A stretch of DNA of 64,000 nt from an uncultured Mucispirillum sp. Its GTDB lineage: Bacteria; Chrysiogenota; Deferribacteres; Deferribacterales; Mucispirillaceae. Positions 24,711 to 34,093 of this stretch are shown piece after piece. Position 1 is the first letter of the stretch, and the number at the start of each line of letters is the position of its first letter. The notes below the pieces were generated by a model. The model did no database searches and was not told where the DNA came from. It was given only the letters and a program-made list of their open reading frames with translations. Location: assembly GCA_944324465.1 (NCBI GenBank), contig CALUWI010000002.1, forward strand, positions 124,001 to 188,000. The letters run 5' to 3'. The position numbers and the translations under genes are program-made.

Positions 24711-27479
24711 ATGAATACCAATACTTTTCCACAAAAACCAGATATAACACCTATGATATATGCTTATGAAGAATTAAATCAAGAATATACAGGTTTATTA
24801 AAAATAGGCTATACCACAAAAAATGTGGAAAAAAGAGTTGCAGAGCAATACCCCACTAAAAGACCAGACGGCATAAAACCTTATAAAATAGTATATTTTG
24901 AAAGTGCAGTGAGAGAAGATGGCACTACATTTACAGACCATGATATACATAAAAAATTAAAGCAAAAAAATATAGAAAATGTGGGCGGTGAATGGTTTAG
25001 GTGCACTATTGATGATGTAAAAAGTGCTGTAATTGCAGTTAAAAATAATATTGAAAATGAAGAAAATAGAACACTTAGTTTTGCTATGCGACCAGAGCAA
25101 AAAGCAGCAGTAGAAAAAACTGCAGCTTATTTTGAAAGCATTAAAGAAGATAATGTTGTAAAATTCCCTAAATTTTTATGGAACTGTAAAATGCGATTTG
25201 GAAAAACTTTTACAACATATCAGCTTGCTAAAAAAATGCAGTTTAAAAAAGTATTAATACTCACATTTAAGCCTGCTGTTGTTACAGCATGGCAGGAAGA
25301 TTTAAATACACATATAGATTTTGAAGGCTGGCAGTTTATTTCAAAAGATACAACACTAACTTACGAAAAAGCCGATAAAGAAAAACCTATTGTATGTTTT
25401 GGCTCTTTTCAAGATTATCTTGGGTATAATAAAAATACTGGAGGTATAAAAGAAAAAAATGAATGGGTGCATACTACTAACTGGGATTTAGTTGTATTTG
25501 ATGAATACCATTTTGGAGCATGGAAAGAAAATGCAAAAAGTTTATTTGAAAATGAAAATGAAGATGATTTTGATGATATAGATATTTCAACATATAAAAC
25601 AAAAGAAGTATATGATGAAACATTTCTACCTATAACAACAGAATATTATTTATTTCTTTCAGGCACTCCATTTAGAGCTTTAAACTCTGGGGAATTTATA
25701 GAAGAACAGATATATAACTGGACTTATTCAGATGAACAGCATGCAAAAGAAAACTGGAGTGGCGAAAATAATTCTTATGCTGCATTACCTAGAATGGTTA
25801 TGCTCACATATAAAATACCTGATACTATTGCAAAAATAGCTATGCAGGGAGAGTTTGATGAATTTGATTTAAATGTATTTTTTTCTGCAACAGGAAATGG
25901 AGAAAATGCAGTATTTACATATAAAAGCGAAGTGCAAAAATGGCTTAACCTTATAAGAGGGGAATATCTTGAAACAAAAAAAGATGAATTAAAACTTGGC
26001 AGTAAAAAACCACCATTGCCTTATTCCGATGTTAATTTATTAAATATACTTCAGCATACTTTATGGTTTTTGCCTAATGTTGCTTCATGCTATGCAATGA
26101 ACAACTTATTAAAAGAAAAACAAAATACTTTTTTTCATGATTATAAAATTATAGTTGCAGCAGGTAAAAAAGCTGGTATTGGAGCAGATGCCTTAATACC
26201 TGTTAAAAAAGCAATGGCAGACCCATTAACATCAAAAACTATTACTCTTTCATGTGGCAAACTAACTACTGGTGTTACAGTCAAACCATGGACTGGTATT
26301 TTAATGCTAAGAAACTTATCAAGCCCAGAAACATATTTTCAATCTGCATTTAGAGTGCAAAGCCCATGGGTTATAAAAGATGAAACAGGAAAAGAGGAAA
26401 TTATTAAAAAGCAATGCTATGTTTTTGATTTTGCTCTTGATAGAGCATTAAAACAAATATCAGATTACAGCTCAAGTCTTAATATTAATGAAACTAACCC
26501 AGAAAAGAAAGTTGCAGAATTTATAAAATTTTTACCAGTATTAGCTTATGACGGAAGTTCTATGCGGGAAATAAATGCAGCTGATATTTTAGATATTGCT
26601 CTTGCTGGCACTTCTGCCACATTGCTTGCTAAAAGATGGGAAAGTGCATTACTTGTAAATGTTGATAATAATACACTTAAAAGGATACTGAATAATCCAG
26701 AAGTATTAAGCGCACTTATGAATATTGAAGATTTTAGAAATCTTAATAAAGATATTGAAACTATTATAAATAAATCGGAAGCAGTAAAAAAAGCAAAAAC
26801 TAGCAATGAAAAAATAAGTGAAAATGAAAAGAAAAAATTAGATGATGAAATTAAAGAATATAATAAACGAAGAAAAGAAATTCAAACTAAACTTATAAAA
26901 TTAGCTACTCGTATACCTATATTTATGTATCTTACAGATTATAGGGAATACTGCTTAAAAGATATAATCACTCAACTTGAACCAGAATTATTTAAAAAAG
27001 TAACAGGACTTAAAATTAATGATTTTGAATTACTTGTATCCATTGGTGTATTTAATGATAATTTAATGAATGATGCAGTTTATAAATTTAAAAGATACGA
27101 AGATTCAAGCCTTAATTATACAGGAATAGATAAACATAAAGGATATAAGATTGGCGGCTGGGATACTTCTATTACAGAAGAAGATTATAACATATTATTC
27201 CCTGTTAAAGATATTACTTCCGCTGCTTTTACTGTTATCAATACAGAAACTACAAATTCTATTGATAACACAGTTAAAAAATTAGCTAATATTATAGATA
27301 TAGACAATTTAAATATAAATGATGTAAAAACAGGCTCTAAAATCTACCATAAAGGTTATGGATATGGCACAGTAAAAGATTTTGATAATAATAAAATAAT
27401 AGTTACCTTTGGCAATATTGAAAAAAAATTTCAATTCCCAAATGCCTTTCTAAATGGGTTCTTATTTTTGGTGAAATAA
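24711..27479 (+). CDS. GIY-YIG-like/SF2 helicase restriction protein
   Basis: 922 residues. The N-terminus (about 13-100) resembles the T5orf172/MUG113 branch of GIY-YIG nuclease domains (GLLKIGYTTKNVEKRV, later GGEWFRC). A superfamily 2 helicase follows: Walker A-type CKMRFGKTFT near 161, VVFDEYHFGAW near 262, LFLSGTPFRAL near 315, and an arginine-finger region YFQSAFRVQSPW near 541. A Lys-rich coiled segment lies at about 690-730. The last 40 residues (KIYHKGYGYGTVKDF) look like a small Tudor/SH3-like tail. It would translocate and cut DNA lacking the methyl mark set by the two upstream genes. Its function as the restriction subunit is inferred. Confidence 0.8.
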   Translation: MNTNTFPQKPDITPMIYAYEELNQEYTGLLKIGYTTKNVEKRVAEQYPTKRPDGIKPYKIVYFESAVREDGTTFTDHDIHKKLKQKNIENVGGEWFRCTIDDVKSAVIAVKNNIENEENRTLSFAMRPEQKAAVEKTAAYFESIKEDNVVKFPKFLWNCKMRFGKTFTTYQLAKKMQFKKVLILTFKPAVVTAWQEDLNTHIDFEGWQFISKDTTLTYEKADKEKPIVCFGSFQDYLGYNKNTGGIKEKNEWVHTTNWDLVVFDEYHFGAWKENAKSLFENENEDDFDDIDISTYKTKEVYDETFLPITTEYYLFLSGTPFRALNSGEFIEEQIYNWTYSDEQHAKENWSGENNSYAALPRMVMLTYKIPDTIAKIAMQGEFDEFDLNVFFSATGNGENAVFTYKSEVQKWLNLIRGEYLETKKDELKLGSKKPPLPYSDVNLLNILQHTLWFLPNVASCYAMNNLLKEKQNTFFHDYKIIVAAGKKAGIGADALIPVKKAMADPLTSKTITLSCGKLTTGVTVKPWTGILMLRNLSSPETYFQSAFRVQSPWVIKDETGKEEIIKKQCYVFDFALDRALKQISDYSSSLNINETNPEKKVAEFIKFLPVLAYDGSSMREINAADILDIALAGTSATLLAKRWESALLVNVDNNTLKRILNNPEVLSALMNIEDFRNLNKDIETIINKSEAVKKAKTSNEKISENEKKKLDDEIKEYNKRRKEIQTKLIKLATRIPIFMYLTDYREYCLKDIITQLEPELFKKVTGLKINDFELLVSIGVFNDNLMNDAVYKFKRYEDSSLNYTGIDKHKGYKIGGWDTSITEEDYNILFPVKDITSAAFTVINTETTNSIDNTVKKLANIIDIDNLNINDVKTGSKIYHKGYGYGTVKDFDNNKIIVTFGNIEKKFQFPNAFLNGFLFLVK

Positions 27480-27483
27480 AAGG

Positions 27484-27512
27484 TTGCCATAAAAATAATA
27501 TATGTATATATT
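27484..27512 (+). promoter_or_regulatory. Promoter of the sce7726 module
   Basis: TTGCCA at 27484-27489, a 17-bp spacer and TATATT at 27507-27512, each one mismatch from consensus. It lies in the 60-bp gap after the helicase gene, so the downstream genes can be expressed on their own. Confidence 0.55.
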
Positions 27513-27539
27513 ATCCTTAATACAATAAAATGGGATAAT

Positions 27540-28388
27540 ATGAGTGCTGAAAACTTTTTTATCTTAAATCGAATGTTTACAAGAAATACTCTTAGTGATT
27601 TGATTAATAATAAATCATCTGAAGTATATTCTATCATTTTAAAAAACTTTATTAAAGACTATAAAGAAAAGACCAATGCTGAAAACATTAAAGAAATATA
27701 TAGTCTATTAATAAAACATTATAAAAATGAATATTTATACAAAAATACACTATTTAATAAATTATTATTAGGCACACATAGCTTAAACACTACAGCTGCA
27801 TTAACAGAATTACCAATTAATAAATCAAAAGCTGATTTTATTTTAATTAATGGTAAAGCTGTTGTCTATGAAATAAAAACAATACTTGATAATATAGATA
27901 AACTAGATACTCAAATCACAGATTACTATAAGGCTTTTACATATGTAACTGTTCTTACTCATGAAAAATTGGTTAAAAATATTTTAGAAAAATATCAGAA
28001 TTATCCAATAGGTATTAGTATTTTAACGGAAAGAAACACTATTAAAACAATAAAAAAAGCTGAGGAAAATAAAAATTTTCTTGATAAAAGTATTATGTTT
28101 GATATACTTAGAAAAAAAGAATATGAACAATTAATTATTAAGTATTACAAACAGCTTCCAAAAATAAATGATTTTGAATATTATAATTATTGTAAACAAT
28201 TAATAAATAAAATTGATATTGATGTTTTATATAAGGATTTTATTCGAATACTTAAAAATAGAATAAAAATTAATAATGATTTATTTGTAAATATTCCTAG
28301 AGAATTAAAATTTTTAGTTTATTTTTCTTCTCTGCATACTAACGACTATAAGAACTTACAGTTTTTTTTAGAACAGATAGGAGATTAA
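27540..28388 (+). CDS. sce7726-family protein, PD-(D/E)XK-like
   Basis: 282 residues, AT-rich coding, no signal peptide. The segment LPINKSKADFILINGKAVVYEIKT near residues 91-114 contains D-(x)n-E-x-K in the pattern of PD-(D/E)XK nucleases, and the surrounding sequence (ADxVLxNGxxxxYEIKTxLDxL) matches the sce7726 family as I know it. The rest is Lys/Asn-rich and helical. It is directly followed by an sce7725-family gene, its usual partner. The biochemical activity of the family is, to my knowledge, not established. A DNA- or RNA-cutting role is inferred from the motif. Confidence 0.75.
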   Translation: MSAENFFILNRMFTRNTLSDLINNKSSEVYSIILKNFIKDYKEKTNAENIKEIYSLLIKHYKNEYLYKNTLFNKLLLGTHSLNTTAALTELPINKSKADFILINGKAVVYEIKTILDNIDKLDTQITDYYKAFTYVTVLTHEKLVKNILEKYQNYPIGISILTERNTIKTIKKAEENKNFLDKSIMFDILRKKEYEQLIIKYYKQLPKINDFEYYNYCKQLINKIDIDVLYKDFIRILKNRIKINNDLFVNIPRELKFLVYFSSLHTNDYKNLQFFLEQIGD

Positions 28389-28389
28389 A

Positions 28390-29304
28390 ATGTATTTTCC
28401 TTTTATTAGAGGCAGGCAATATGAACTATTAGCATTAAAAGAATGTGCTGAAAAAAATTTAATTAATAATAACATTATTCCTATCATTGAACCAGTAAAA
28501 GTTACTCCAACTTTATATAATACTCTTAATACATTTGCAACAAACAACTTAAAAATTGCTTTAGTATTAAACCCAATGGTTGGAAATTATCTATATGAAT
28601 TAGATAATCAAAAAAATGAAAAAATAAAAGAAAATATACAAAATCTAATTGATAAGAATTTAATCTTTACTGCTCATTATGCAAAAAATATAAAAGAAGA
28701 TATTACTACATCCATAGTAATTTATACTGATATTGATTCTATCAGTTTTAAAGATAAATTTATGGGTGTTCAATATAATTTAATACCAGATAAAAGAGAA
28801 TTTAGGCGAGAATTTGATAAGAAAATTTTATTAGAAGACCATTTTAACAAGCAGGAAAGGAATTCCAATTATATAGCTATACCAGATGAAACATTCTCTA
28901 CTGACCATATTTATTTTGATTCAGAAGGTTATATGGGTTTTTCTGATTATTCAATAGTTGGCAGTGAGTATTCTGAAGTTGGATTTGCACCTTATGCGGT
29001 TGCTATTCACATTATTTATCAAAATTCATATGATAATAAAGATGTTAGCGAATTGCCACTGAAAATTGCCCATTTTGTTTCAGATACAAATTATGATATC
29101 AAAGATACTCCAGGTAAATACTATGAAGCATTAAAAAAATTAGTAAAACATAGTATTATAAACCAATATGAAACATATGGAATTAAGCAATTTATAACTG
29201 CTTATAATGAAAAAAAATATGAAGGTTTAGGTATAATAAAAAAATATTCTATAATGCACCATTTAGAATTGATTTCAAAAATTTTGAAGGAAAAAAATAA
29301 ATGA
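28390..29304 (+). CDS. sce7725-family protein
   Basis: 304 residues. The N-terminus MYFPFIRGRQYELLALKECAEKN, shown here in part, and the central IIPIIEPVKV are the marks by which I recognise this family. No catalytic motif, signal peptide or membrane segment can be named. It starts 1 bp after sce7726 ends and overlaps the RES gene by 4 bp (ATGA), so the three are translated as a unit. Possible relation to the beta-family proteins found in phage and defence loci is only a suggestion. Function unknown. Confidence 0.72.
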   Translation: MYFPFIRGRQYELLALKECAEKNLINNNIIPIIEPVKVTPTLYNTLNTFATNNLKIALVLNPMVGNYLYELDNQKNEKIKENIQNLIDKNLIFTAHYAKNIKEDITTSIVIYTDIDSISFKDKFMGVQYNLIPDKREFRREFDKKILLEDHFNKQERNSNYIAIPDETFSTDHIYFDSEGYMGFSDYSIVGSEYSEVGFAPYAVAIHIIYQNSYDNKDVSELPLKIAHFVSDTNYDIKDTPGKYYEALKKLVKHSIINQYETYGIKQFITAYNEKKYEGLGIIKKYSIMHHLELISKILKEKNK

Positions 29305-30413
29305 AAATATGTTCATCTTGTATTATAGATAATGAATTAAATTCTATTATTGAAAATAATAGAATAACGGGACAATGTGAAATCTGTGGTAAAAAAAATG
29401 CCCTTGTATTAGATACAAATTCTGAGCAGTTTCATGAAATTCAACATATTTTTACTGATTTTTTTAACATATATACACCCGAAAGTTTTATTTCAGATAA
29501 CAGCATTAAAGAAAAATGTATTGATTTACTTGATGACATTATTTATAAATGGAATATCTTTAATAAATATATAACAAAAGATAACCTAAAGAGTATTATA
29601 AAGGAGCTATTATCTAATAATGATGATATTGATATAAATTTACTTCTTAATGAAAAAGTTGTGATTAAAGAACTATATGATGATAATTTTTTATTAGAAC
29701 ATAGTTTACTTTATACTTATTCATGGGAAGAATTTATTAAAGAAATCAAAGAAGAAAATAGATTTCATCCTACAACCATTAATATTGAATATCTTGATAA
29801 ATTTGCAAGTTATTTAGTAAAATCATACAAAGCTGGAGATATATTTTATAGAGGACGAGTATCTACAAATAAAAAATTTGAACCAGAAGAACTCTTAATT
29901 CCCCCATTCCACTTAAGAACAGAAGGAAGAGCCCATGCACGAGGTATTAAATGTCTTTATTTAGCAAATAATATAGAAACTGTATTGTATGAAACTCGTT
30001 CATTAATTTATGATTATATTAATATTGCTACTTTTGAAGCTATAAAAGATTTTAATGTGTTCGACTTCAATAATATTAACAATATAAGCCCATTTTCACA
30101 GTCTATGAATACAACTATTTTAGCTATTAATAAAGTCCATTTAGACAATATTAAAAAAGATATAAATAAAATAAATAGACGCACTGATAGTGTACTCGAT
30201 TATCTACCAACACAATATATTGTTGATTTTGTAAAGAATATTAAAAATCCAATAGATAATGATTGTTTGTATAGTGGAATCGGGTATAGCAGCACTTTAT
30301 CAAGTAAGGGATATAATATAGCAATGTTTGATGATAGTTTATTCAAATGCAATGAAATTAATCTTTATGAAGTTAATAATATAAAATATGAATATAAAAA
30401 ACTAGATATATAA
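29301..30413 (+). CDS. RES-domain protein with N-terminal zinc-finger-like region
   Basis: 370 residues. Four Cys in two CxxC pairs (C4/C7 and C26/C29) suggest an N-terminal metal site, followed by about 130 helical residues like the HEPN/RES N-terminal domain. The RES domain begins near residue 180: FYRGRVS (conserved Arg), ARGIKCLYLANNIETVLYETR (conserved Glu) near 213-233, and YSSTLSS (conserved Ser) near 330. RES enzymes of the toxin type break down NAD+. That activity is known for Xre-RES toxin pairs; here it is inferred. The gene is coupled to sce7725 upstream, and an HTH gene follows 28 bp downstream. Confidence 0.82.
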   Translation: MKICSSCIIDNELNSIIENNRITGQCEICGKKNALVLDTNSEQFHEIQHIFTDFFNIYTPESFISDNSIKEKCIDLLDDIIYKWNIFNKYITKDNLKSIIKELLSNNDDIDINLLLNEKVVIKELYDDNFLLEHSLLYTYSWEEFIKEIKEENRFHPTTINIEYLDKFASYLVKSYKAGDIFYRGRVSTNKKFEPEELLIPPFHLRTEGRAHARGIKCLYLANNIETVLYETRSLIYDYINIATFEAIKDFNVFDFNNINNISPFSQSMNTTILAINKVHLDNIKKDINKINRRTDSVLDYLPTQYIVDFVKNIKNPIDNDCLYSGIGYSSTLSSKGYNIAMFDDSLFKCNEINLYEVNNIKYEYKKLDI

Positions 30414-30441
30414 TATTATATAAAACATTGGAGATTTTATT

Positions 30442-30777
30442 ATGTCTAACCTTCGTAATATAGGTTATAAAATATTTTTATTGGCAGACAGTGCAGAAAA
30501 TGGCAAAGAAAACCTTTGTAATATGCTTAATTTCAGTGAAAATGATTATAATAAATTAATTACTGGCCGCCTTTCCATTACACCTATGGAAATAAAAAAA
30601 GTTGCAGAACTTTTTTCTATTAACCCTATGGATATTTTAGGTTATCAAAATAATGATGCTTATGCAGAAATGGTGCACTGTATGAGCGAGTTTAAACATA
30701 AAGAAAACTGTGATGAAATATTAGATATAATTGATACTTATATTGATTTTGCAGAAGCAGCTGAAAATATAAAATAA
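30442..30777 (+). CDS. Xre-like helix-turn-helix protein
   Basis: 111 residues. The central part (NMLNFSENDYNKLITGRLSI, then PMEIKKVAELFSINPMDIL near residues 52-72) has the layout of an Xre/Cro-type HTH, though the recognition helix is atypical. The C-terminal 40 residues are acidic and helical. GGAG lies before the start. As the gene after the RES protein it could be the antitoxin or regulator of the module; in known Xre-RES pairs the Xre gene is normally upstream, so the reversed order is notable. It could also be a free-standing regulator of the island. Confidence 0.6.
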   Translation: MSNLRNIGYKIFLLADSAENGKENLCNMLNFSENDYNKLITGRLSITPMEIKKVAELFSINPMDILGYQNNDAYAEMVHCMSEFKHKENCDEILDIIDTYIDFAEAAENIK

Positions 30778-30811
30778 ATAATATATTTTAAATTATTATA
30801 ATAACACAATA

Positions 30812-30835
30812 GGGAGCATCTGCTCCCCATTTTAT
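30812..30835 (+). terminator. Terminator closing the first defence island
   Basis: GGGAGC (30812-30817) and GCTCCC (30822-30827) form a 6-bp GC-rich stem with a 4-nt loop, then CATTTTATCATTTT. It separates the island from the convergent RND pump operon. Confidence 0.7.
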
Positions 30836-30871
30836 CATTTTATCACATTATTATATCAACTTACCCTTTCT

Positions 30872-33800
30872 TTATTTCCCTTTATTCAGCAGGCGTTTTA
30901 TGTCTTTATTTCTGCCGAAGTTTTTAAAATTCAGCATATTTTTTATCTTTGTAAAAAAGCCCTGCTTTTCTGTGTTTTCTGCATTCTGCATAATGTCTGC
31001 ATTTTCATCTTTATTTAAGCCGCCGCCTGTAAATGAGTAAAGAACAGGCACAACAATAAGTGTAAGCATAGTGGAAAAACCAAGACCAAATATTACGGCG
31101 TTTGCCATAGGGCTCCACCACTGGCTCATTTCTGCCCCTGTTACAACCTGCATATTTTTAAAATCTATACCAAGCCCTGTAGCCATAGGCACCATACCTA
31201 AAACTGTTGTCCATGCTGTAAGCATTACAGGTCTAAACCTTACTGCCCCTGCCCTAATAATAGCTTCACGCATTTTCATACCTGCTGCTCGCAGCTGGTT
31301 AGTGTAGTCTATAAGCACAATACCGTTATTAATAACGATACCAGCAAGGGAGATAACACCGATACCTGTCATAATAATACCAAAATTTGTACCTGTAATA
31401 GTTAAGCCCCAGAAAATACCACCTATTGATAAGATAATAGTAAAAAGTATTATAAATGTCTGAGAGAATGAGTTAAACTCTATTAAAAGCACCATAAGTA
31501 TTAAAAACAGTGCCACAAGTAATGCTTTACCTAAAAATGAGCTTGCTTCCTGCTGGTCTTCTGTTTCTCCTGTATAGTTTATCATATACCCTGGCGGCAG
31601 TGGGAAATCTTTTAATGCTGCTGCAACATCCTGCATAACTTCCACACTGCTTCGCCCTTCTGCGTTTGCTGTTACATTTACAACCCTTTTAAAATCTATC
31701 CTTGTAATAGTTCCAAAACCTGCCCTTAATGTAACATCTGCCACAGAAGATATAGGCACATAGTGGCCTGTTGGTGTATTTATCATTAAATGCTTAATAT
31801 CATCTATACTTTTTCGCTGTTCATCTGGAAGCCTTACTTTAATATCATATTCGTTATCCCCTTCCCTGTATTTGCCAACTTCTATACCATATACAGAGCC
31901 GCGGACCGCTGTAGCAATAGATGAAGTATTAAGTCCTAAAAGTGCTGCTTTTTCTCTATCTACATCTATTCTTATTTCTGGTTTTGATTTTACATAGTCA
32001 TCTTTTAAGTCCACAAGTCCAGGAATAGGCTCAACTATTTTTTTAATCTTAGCAGCAAGCTCACCAAGCACTTCCACATCTTTGCCAGATATTTCAATAC
32101 TTACAGCATCGCCAGTAGGCGGCCCCATTTCTTCCTTTTCCCACACTACTTCTGCACCAGGAAAGAAATTAAGCCGTTCTCTTATCCTGTTAATTGTAAC
32201 AGGTGAAGGTTCGTTCCTATCTTCAAAATCTACAAACTCTATTGTAAGCCTGCCCCTGTGAGTAGATGTACCGCCAGTATCAGAAAAATCTGCAGCAGCA
32301 CCGCCAACTTCTCCAAGGGTTAGTTTAATATCTTTTTCATCAAGTGTAGCTTCTCTGAATTTATTTACAAATTCATTAGTAGTGGCAGCATTTGTGCCCT
32401 GTGGTGCATTTGCCCTTATAAATACACGGGCAGGGTCACTTTCTGGGAAAAACTCCACACCAAGCCCTCTGGCACTAAATAAATACATAGGCAGTATTAC
32501 TAAAAACATAGTAATTACAAGTGATAAAAACCTGTGGTTTAATGCCAGATTTACTGTTTTCATATAGAACTGTATAAATCTGCCAAACTTTAATTCTTCA
32601 TCTTCGCTTTTATGTTTTGCTTTTACTTTCATAAAAGTGGAGCATATTACAGGGTTAAAAATAAGTGCCACAAATAAGGAAGATAAAAGTGTAATAATAA
32701 GTGTAAGTGGCAGAAACTTCATAAACTCGCCAATTGTGCCAGGCCAAAATACCATTGGTAAAAATGCAAATACTGTTGTTAAAGTAGAAGCTACTATCGG
32801 CCATCCTATTTCCTCAGATGCTGCAAAAACTGCCTCTATCCTGCTTTTTCCTTCCTGCATATGCCTGTAAATATTTTCTACTATTACAATAGCGTTATCC
32901 ACAAGCATACCAAGAGCCATAATCAGTGAGAAAAGCACCATCATATTTAATGTTATGCCAAGCGCCTGCAGAACAATAAATGATATAAGCATACTAAATG
33001 GAATAATAACCGCTGCAAAAAGTGAATTGAGTTTTCCTAAAAAGAGAAAAAGCACTAAAAATACTAAAATAAAACCTGTGATTAAGCTGTTTTCAAGCTC
33101 ATCAACCATAGATTTAATATCTTTTGACATATCCGTAGTTAATGTAAACTTAACAGCTGGCGGATATTCTGCCTCAGCTTCCTTAATAACTGCCTTTATA
33201 TCTTCTGCCATATCTAAAATATTAGCACCTACTCTCTTTTTAATAGATACAGAGATAGCAGGTACGCCGTTTAACGCAGCATAAGAGTCTTTATCTTCAA
33301 AGGAATCAAGCACCCGTGCCACATCACGCAGATATACTGGTATGCCGTCCTTTACTGTAACAACTATATTTTCTATTTCCTTAGGGTCTGTATATTCTCC
33401 AGGTATTCTCACAAGGTATTTACCTTTTCCAATATCAAGTGAGCCGCCAGGAATATTTATATGTTCGCCCTGCACAGCATTGGCTAAGTCGTTCATAGTA
33501 AGCGAATATGACTGCAGCCTTTCATAATCAAATACTACTAATATTTCCCTGTCCCTTGTACCAGATAAGTTTACTTCTAATACACCTTTTACACTTTCAA
33601 ACCTGTCCTGCATTTCATCGGCTATTTTTTTCAAGTCATGCTCTGGTACATCGCCAGATATTGCCACAACAAATACAGGGAAATCACTCATACTGATTTC
33701 TGTAATTATAGGCTCTTCTGTTAAATCCTGCGGTAAATCGTTTGCTGCCTGGTCTACCTTATCCCTTACACGCTGTAATGCCATATCAATATTTACATCT

Positions 33801-34090
33801 GGGTTAAATTCGATACTGATATTTGATACACTTTCTGCACTGTATGAAATGATTTCTTTTACACCTTCTATACCGCGGAGTTTATTTTCTATTTTAAATG
33901 TAACAAGTGATTCCATATCTGTAGGGGATACACCGGAATATATTGTTGTAACCATAATATATGGAATAGGAATATCTGGAGTTGCCTCTCTTGGCAGGTT
34001 TTTATATGCAAGTGAGCCAAAAATAATAAAAACCATCATCATAAGAAATACTGATGGTTTCCATTTTATTGCTACCTTTGTAATAAGCAT
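30872..34090 (-). CDS. RND efflux pump, inner-membrane transporter (HAE1/AcrB type)
   Basis: 1072 residues, normal for the family. There is one N-terminal helix, a large periplasmic loop, then helices 2-6 with the proton-relay region ALGMLVDNAIVIVENIYRHM near residue 398 (DN where AcrB has DD). The second periplasmic loop and helices 7-12 follow, with the internal repeat typical of RND proteins. The last 45 residues form a Lys/Asn-rich cytoplasmic tail. It exports hydrophobic compounds across both membranes with a periplasmic adaptor and an outer-membrane channel. The adaptor is the next gene upstream (3 bp apart); no TolC-like gene is in the window. Substrate unknown. Confidence 0.92.
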   Translation of the reverse strand: MLITKVAIKWKPSVFLMMMVFIIFGSLAYKNLPREATPDIPIPYIMVTTIYSGVSPTDMESLVTFKIENKLRGIEGVKEIISYSAESVSNISIEFNPDVNIDMALQRVRDKVDQAANDLPQDLTEEPIITEISMSDFPVFVVAISGDVPEHDLKKIADEMQDRFESVKGVLEVNLSGTRDREILVVFDYERLQSYSLTMNDLANAVQGEHINIPGGSLDIGKGKYLVRIPGEYTDPKEIENIVVTVKDGIPVYLRDVARVLDSFEDKDSYAALNGVPAISVSIKKRVGANILDMAEDIKAVIKEAEAEYPPAVKFTLTTDMSKDIKSMVDELENSLITGFILVFLVLFLFLGKLNSLFAAVIIPFSMLISFIVLQALGITLNMMVLFSLIMALGMLVDNAIVIVENIYRHMQEGKSRIEAVFAASEEIGWPIVASTLTTVFAFLPMVFWPGTIGEFMKFLPLTLIITLLSSLFVALIFNPVICSTFMKVKAKHKSEDEELKFGRFIQFYMKTVNLALNHRFLSLVITMFLVILPMYLFSARGLGVEFFPESDPARVFIRANAPQGTNAATTNEFVNKFREATLDEKDIKLTLGEVGGAAADFSDTGGTSTHRGRLTIEFVDFEDRNEPSPVTINRIRERLNFFPGAEVVWEKEEMGPPTGDAVSIEISGKDVEVLGELAAKIKKIVEPIPGLVDLKDDYVKSKPEIRIDVDREKAALLGLNTSSIATAVRGSVYGIEVGKYREGDNEYDIKVRLPDEQRKSIDDIKHLMINTPTGHYVPISSVADVTLRAGFGTITRIDFKRVVNVTANAEGRSSVEVMQDVAAALKDFPLPPGYMINYTGETEDQQEASSFLGKALLVALFLILMVLLIEFNSFSQTFIILFTIILSIGGIFWGLTITGTNFGIIMTGIGVISLAGIVINNGIVLIDYTNQLRAAGMKMREAIIRAGAVRFRPVMLTAWTTVLGMVPMATGLGIDFKNMQVVTGAEMSQWWSPMANAVIFGLGFSTMLTLIVVPVLYSFTGGGLNKDENADIMQNAENTEKQGFFTKIKNMLNFKNFGRNKDIKRLLNKGK

Positions 34091-34093
34091 AGG

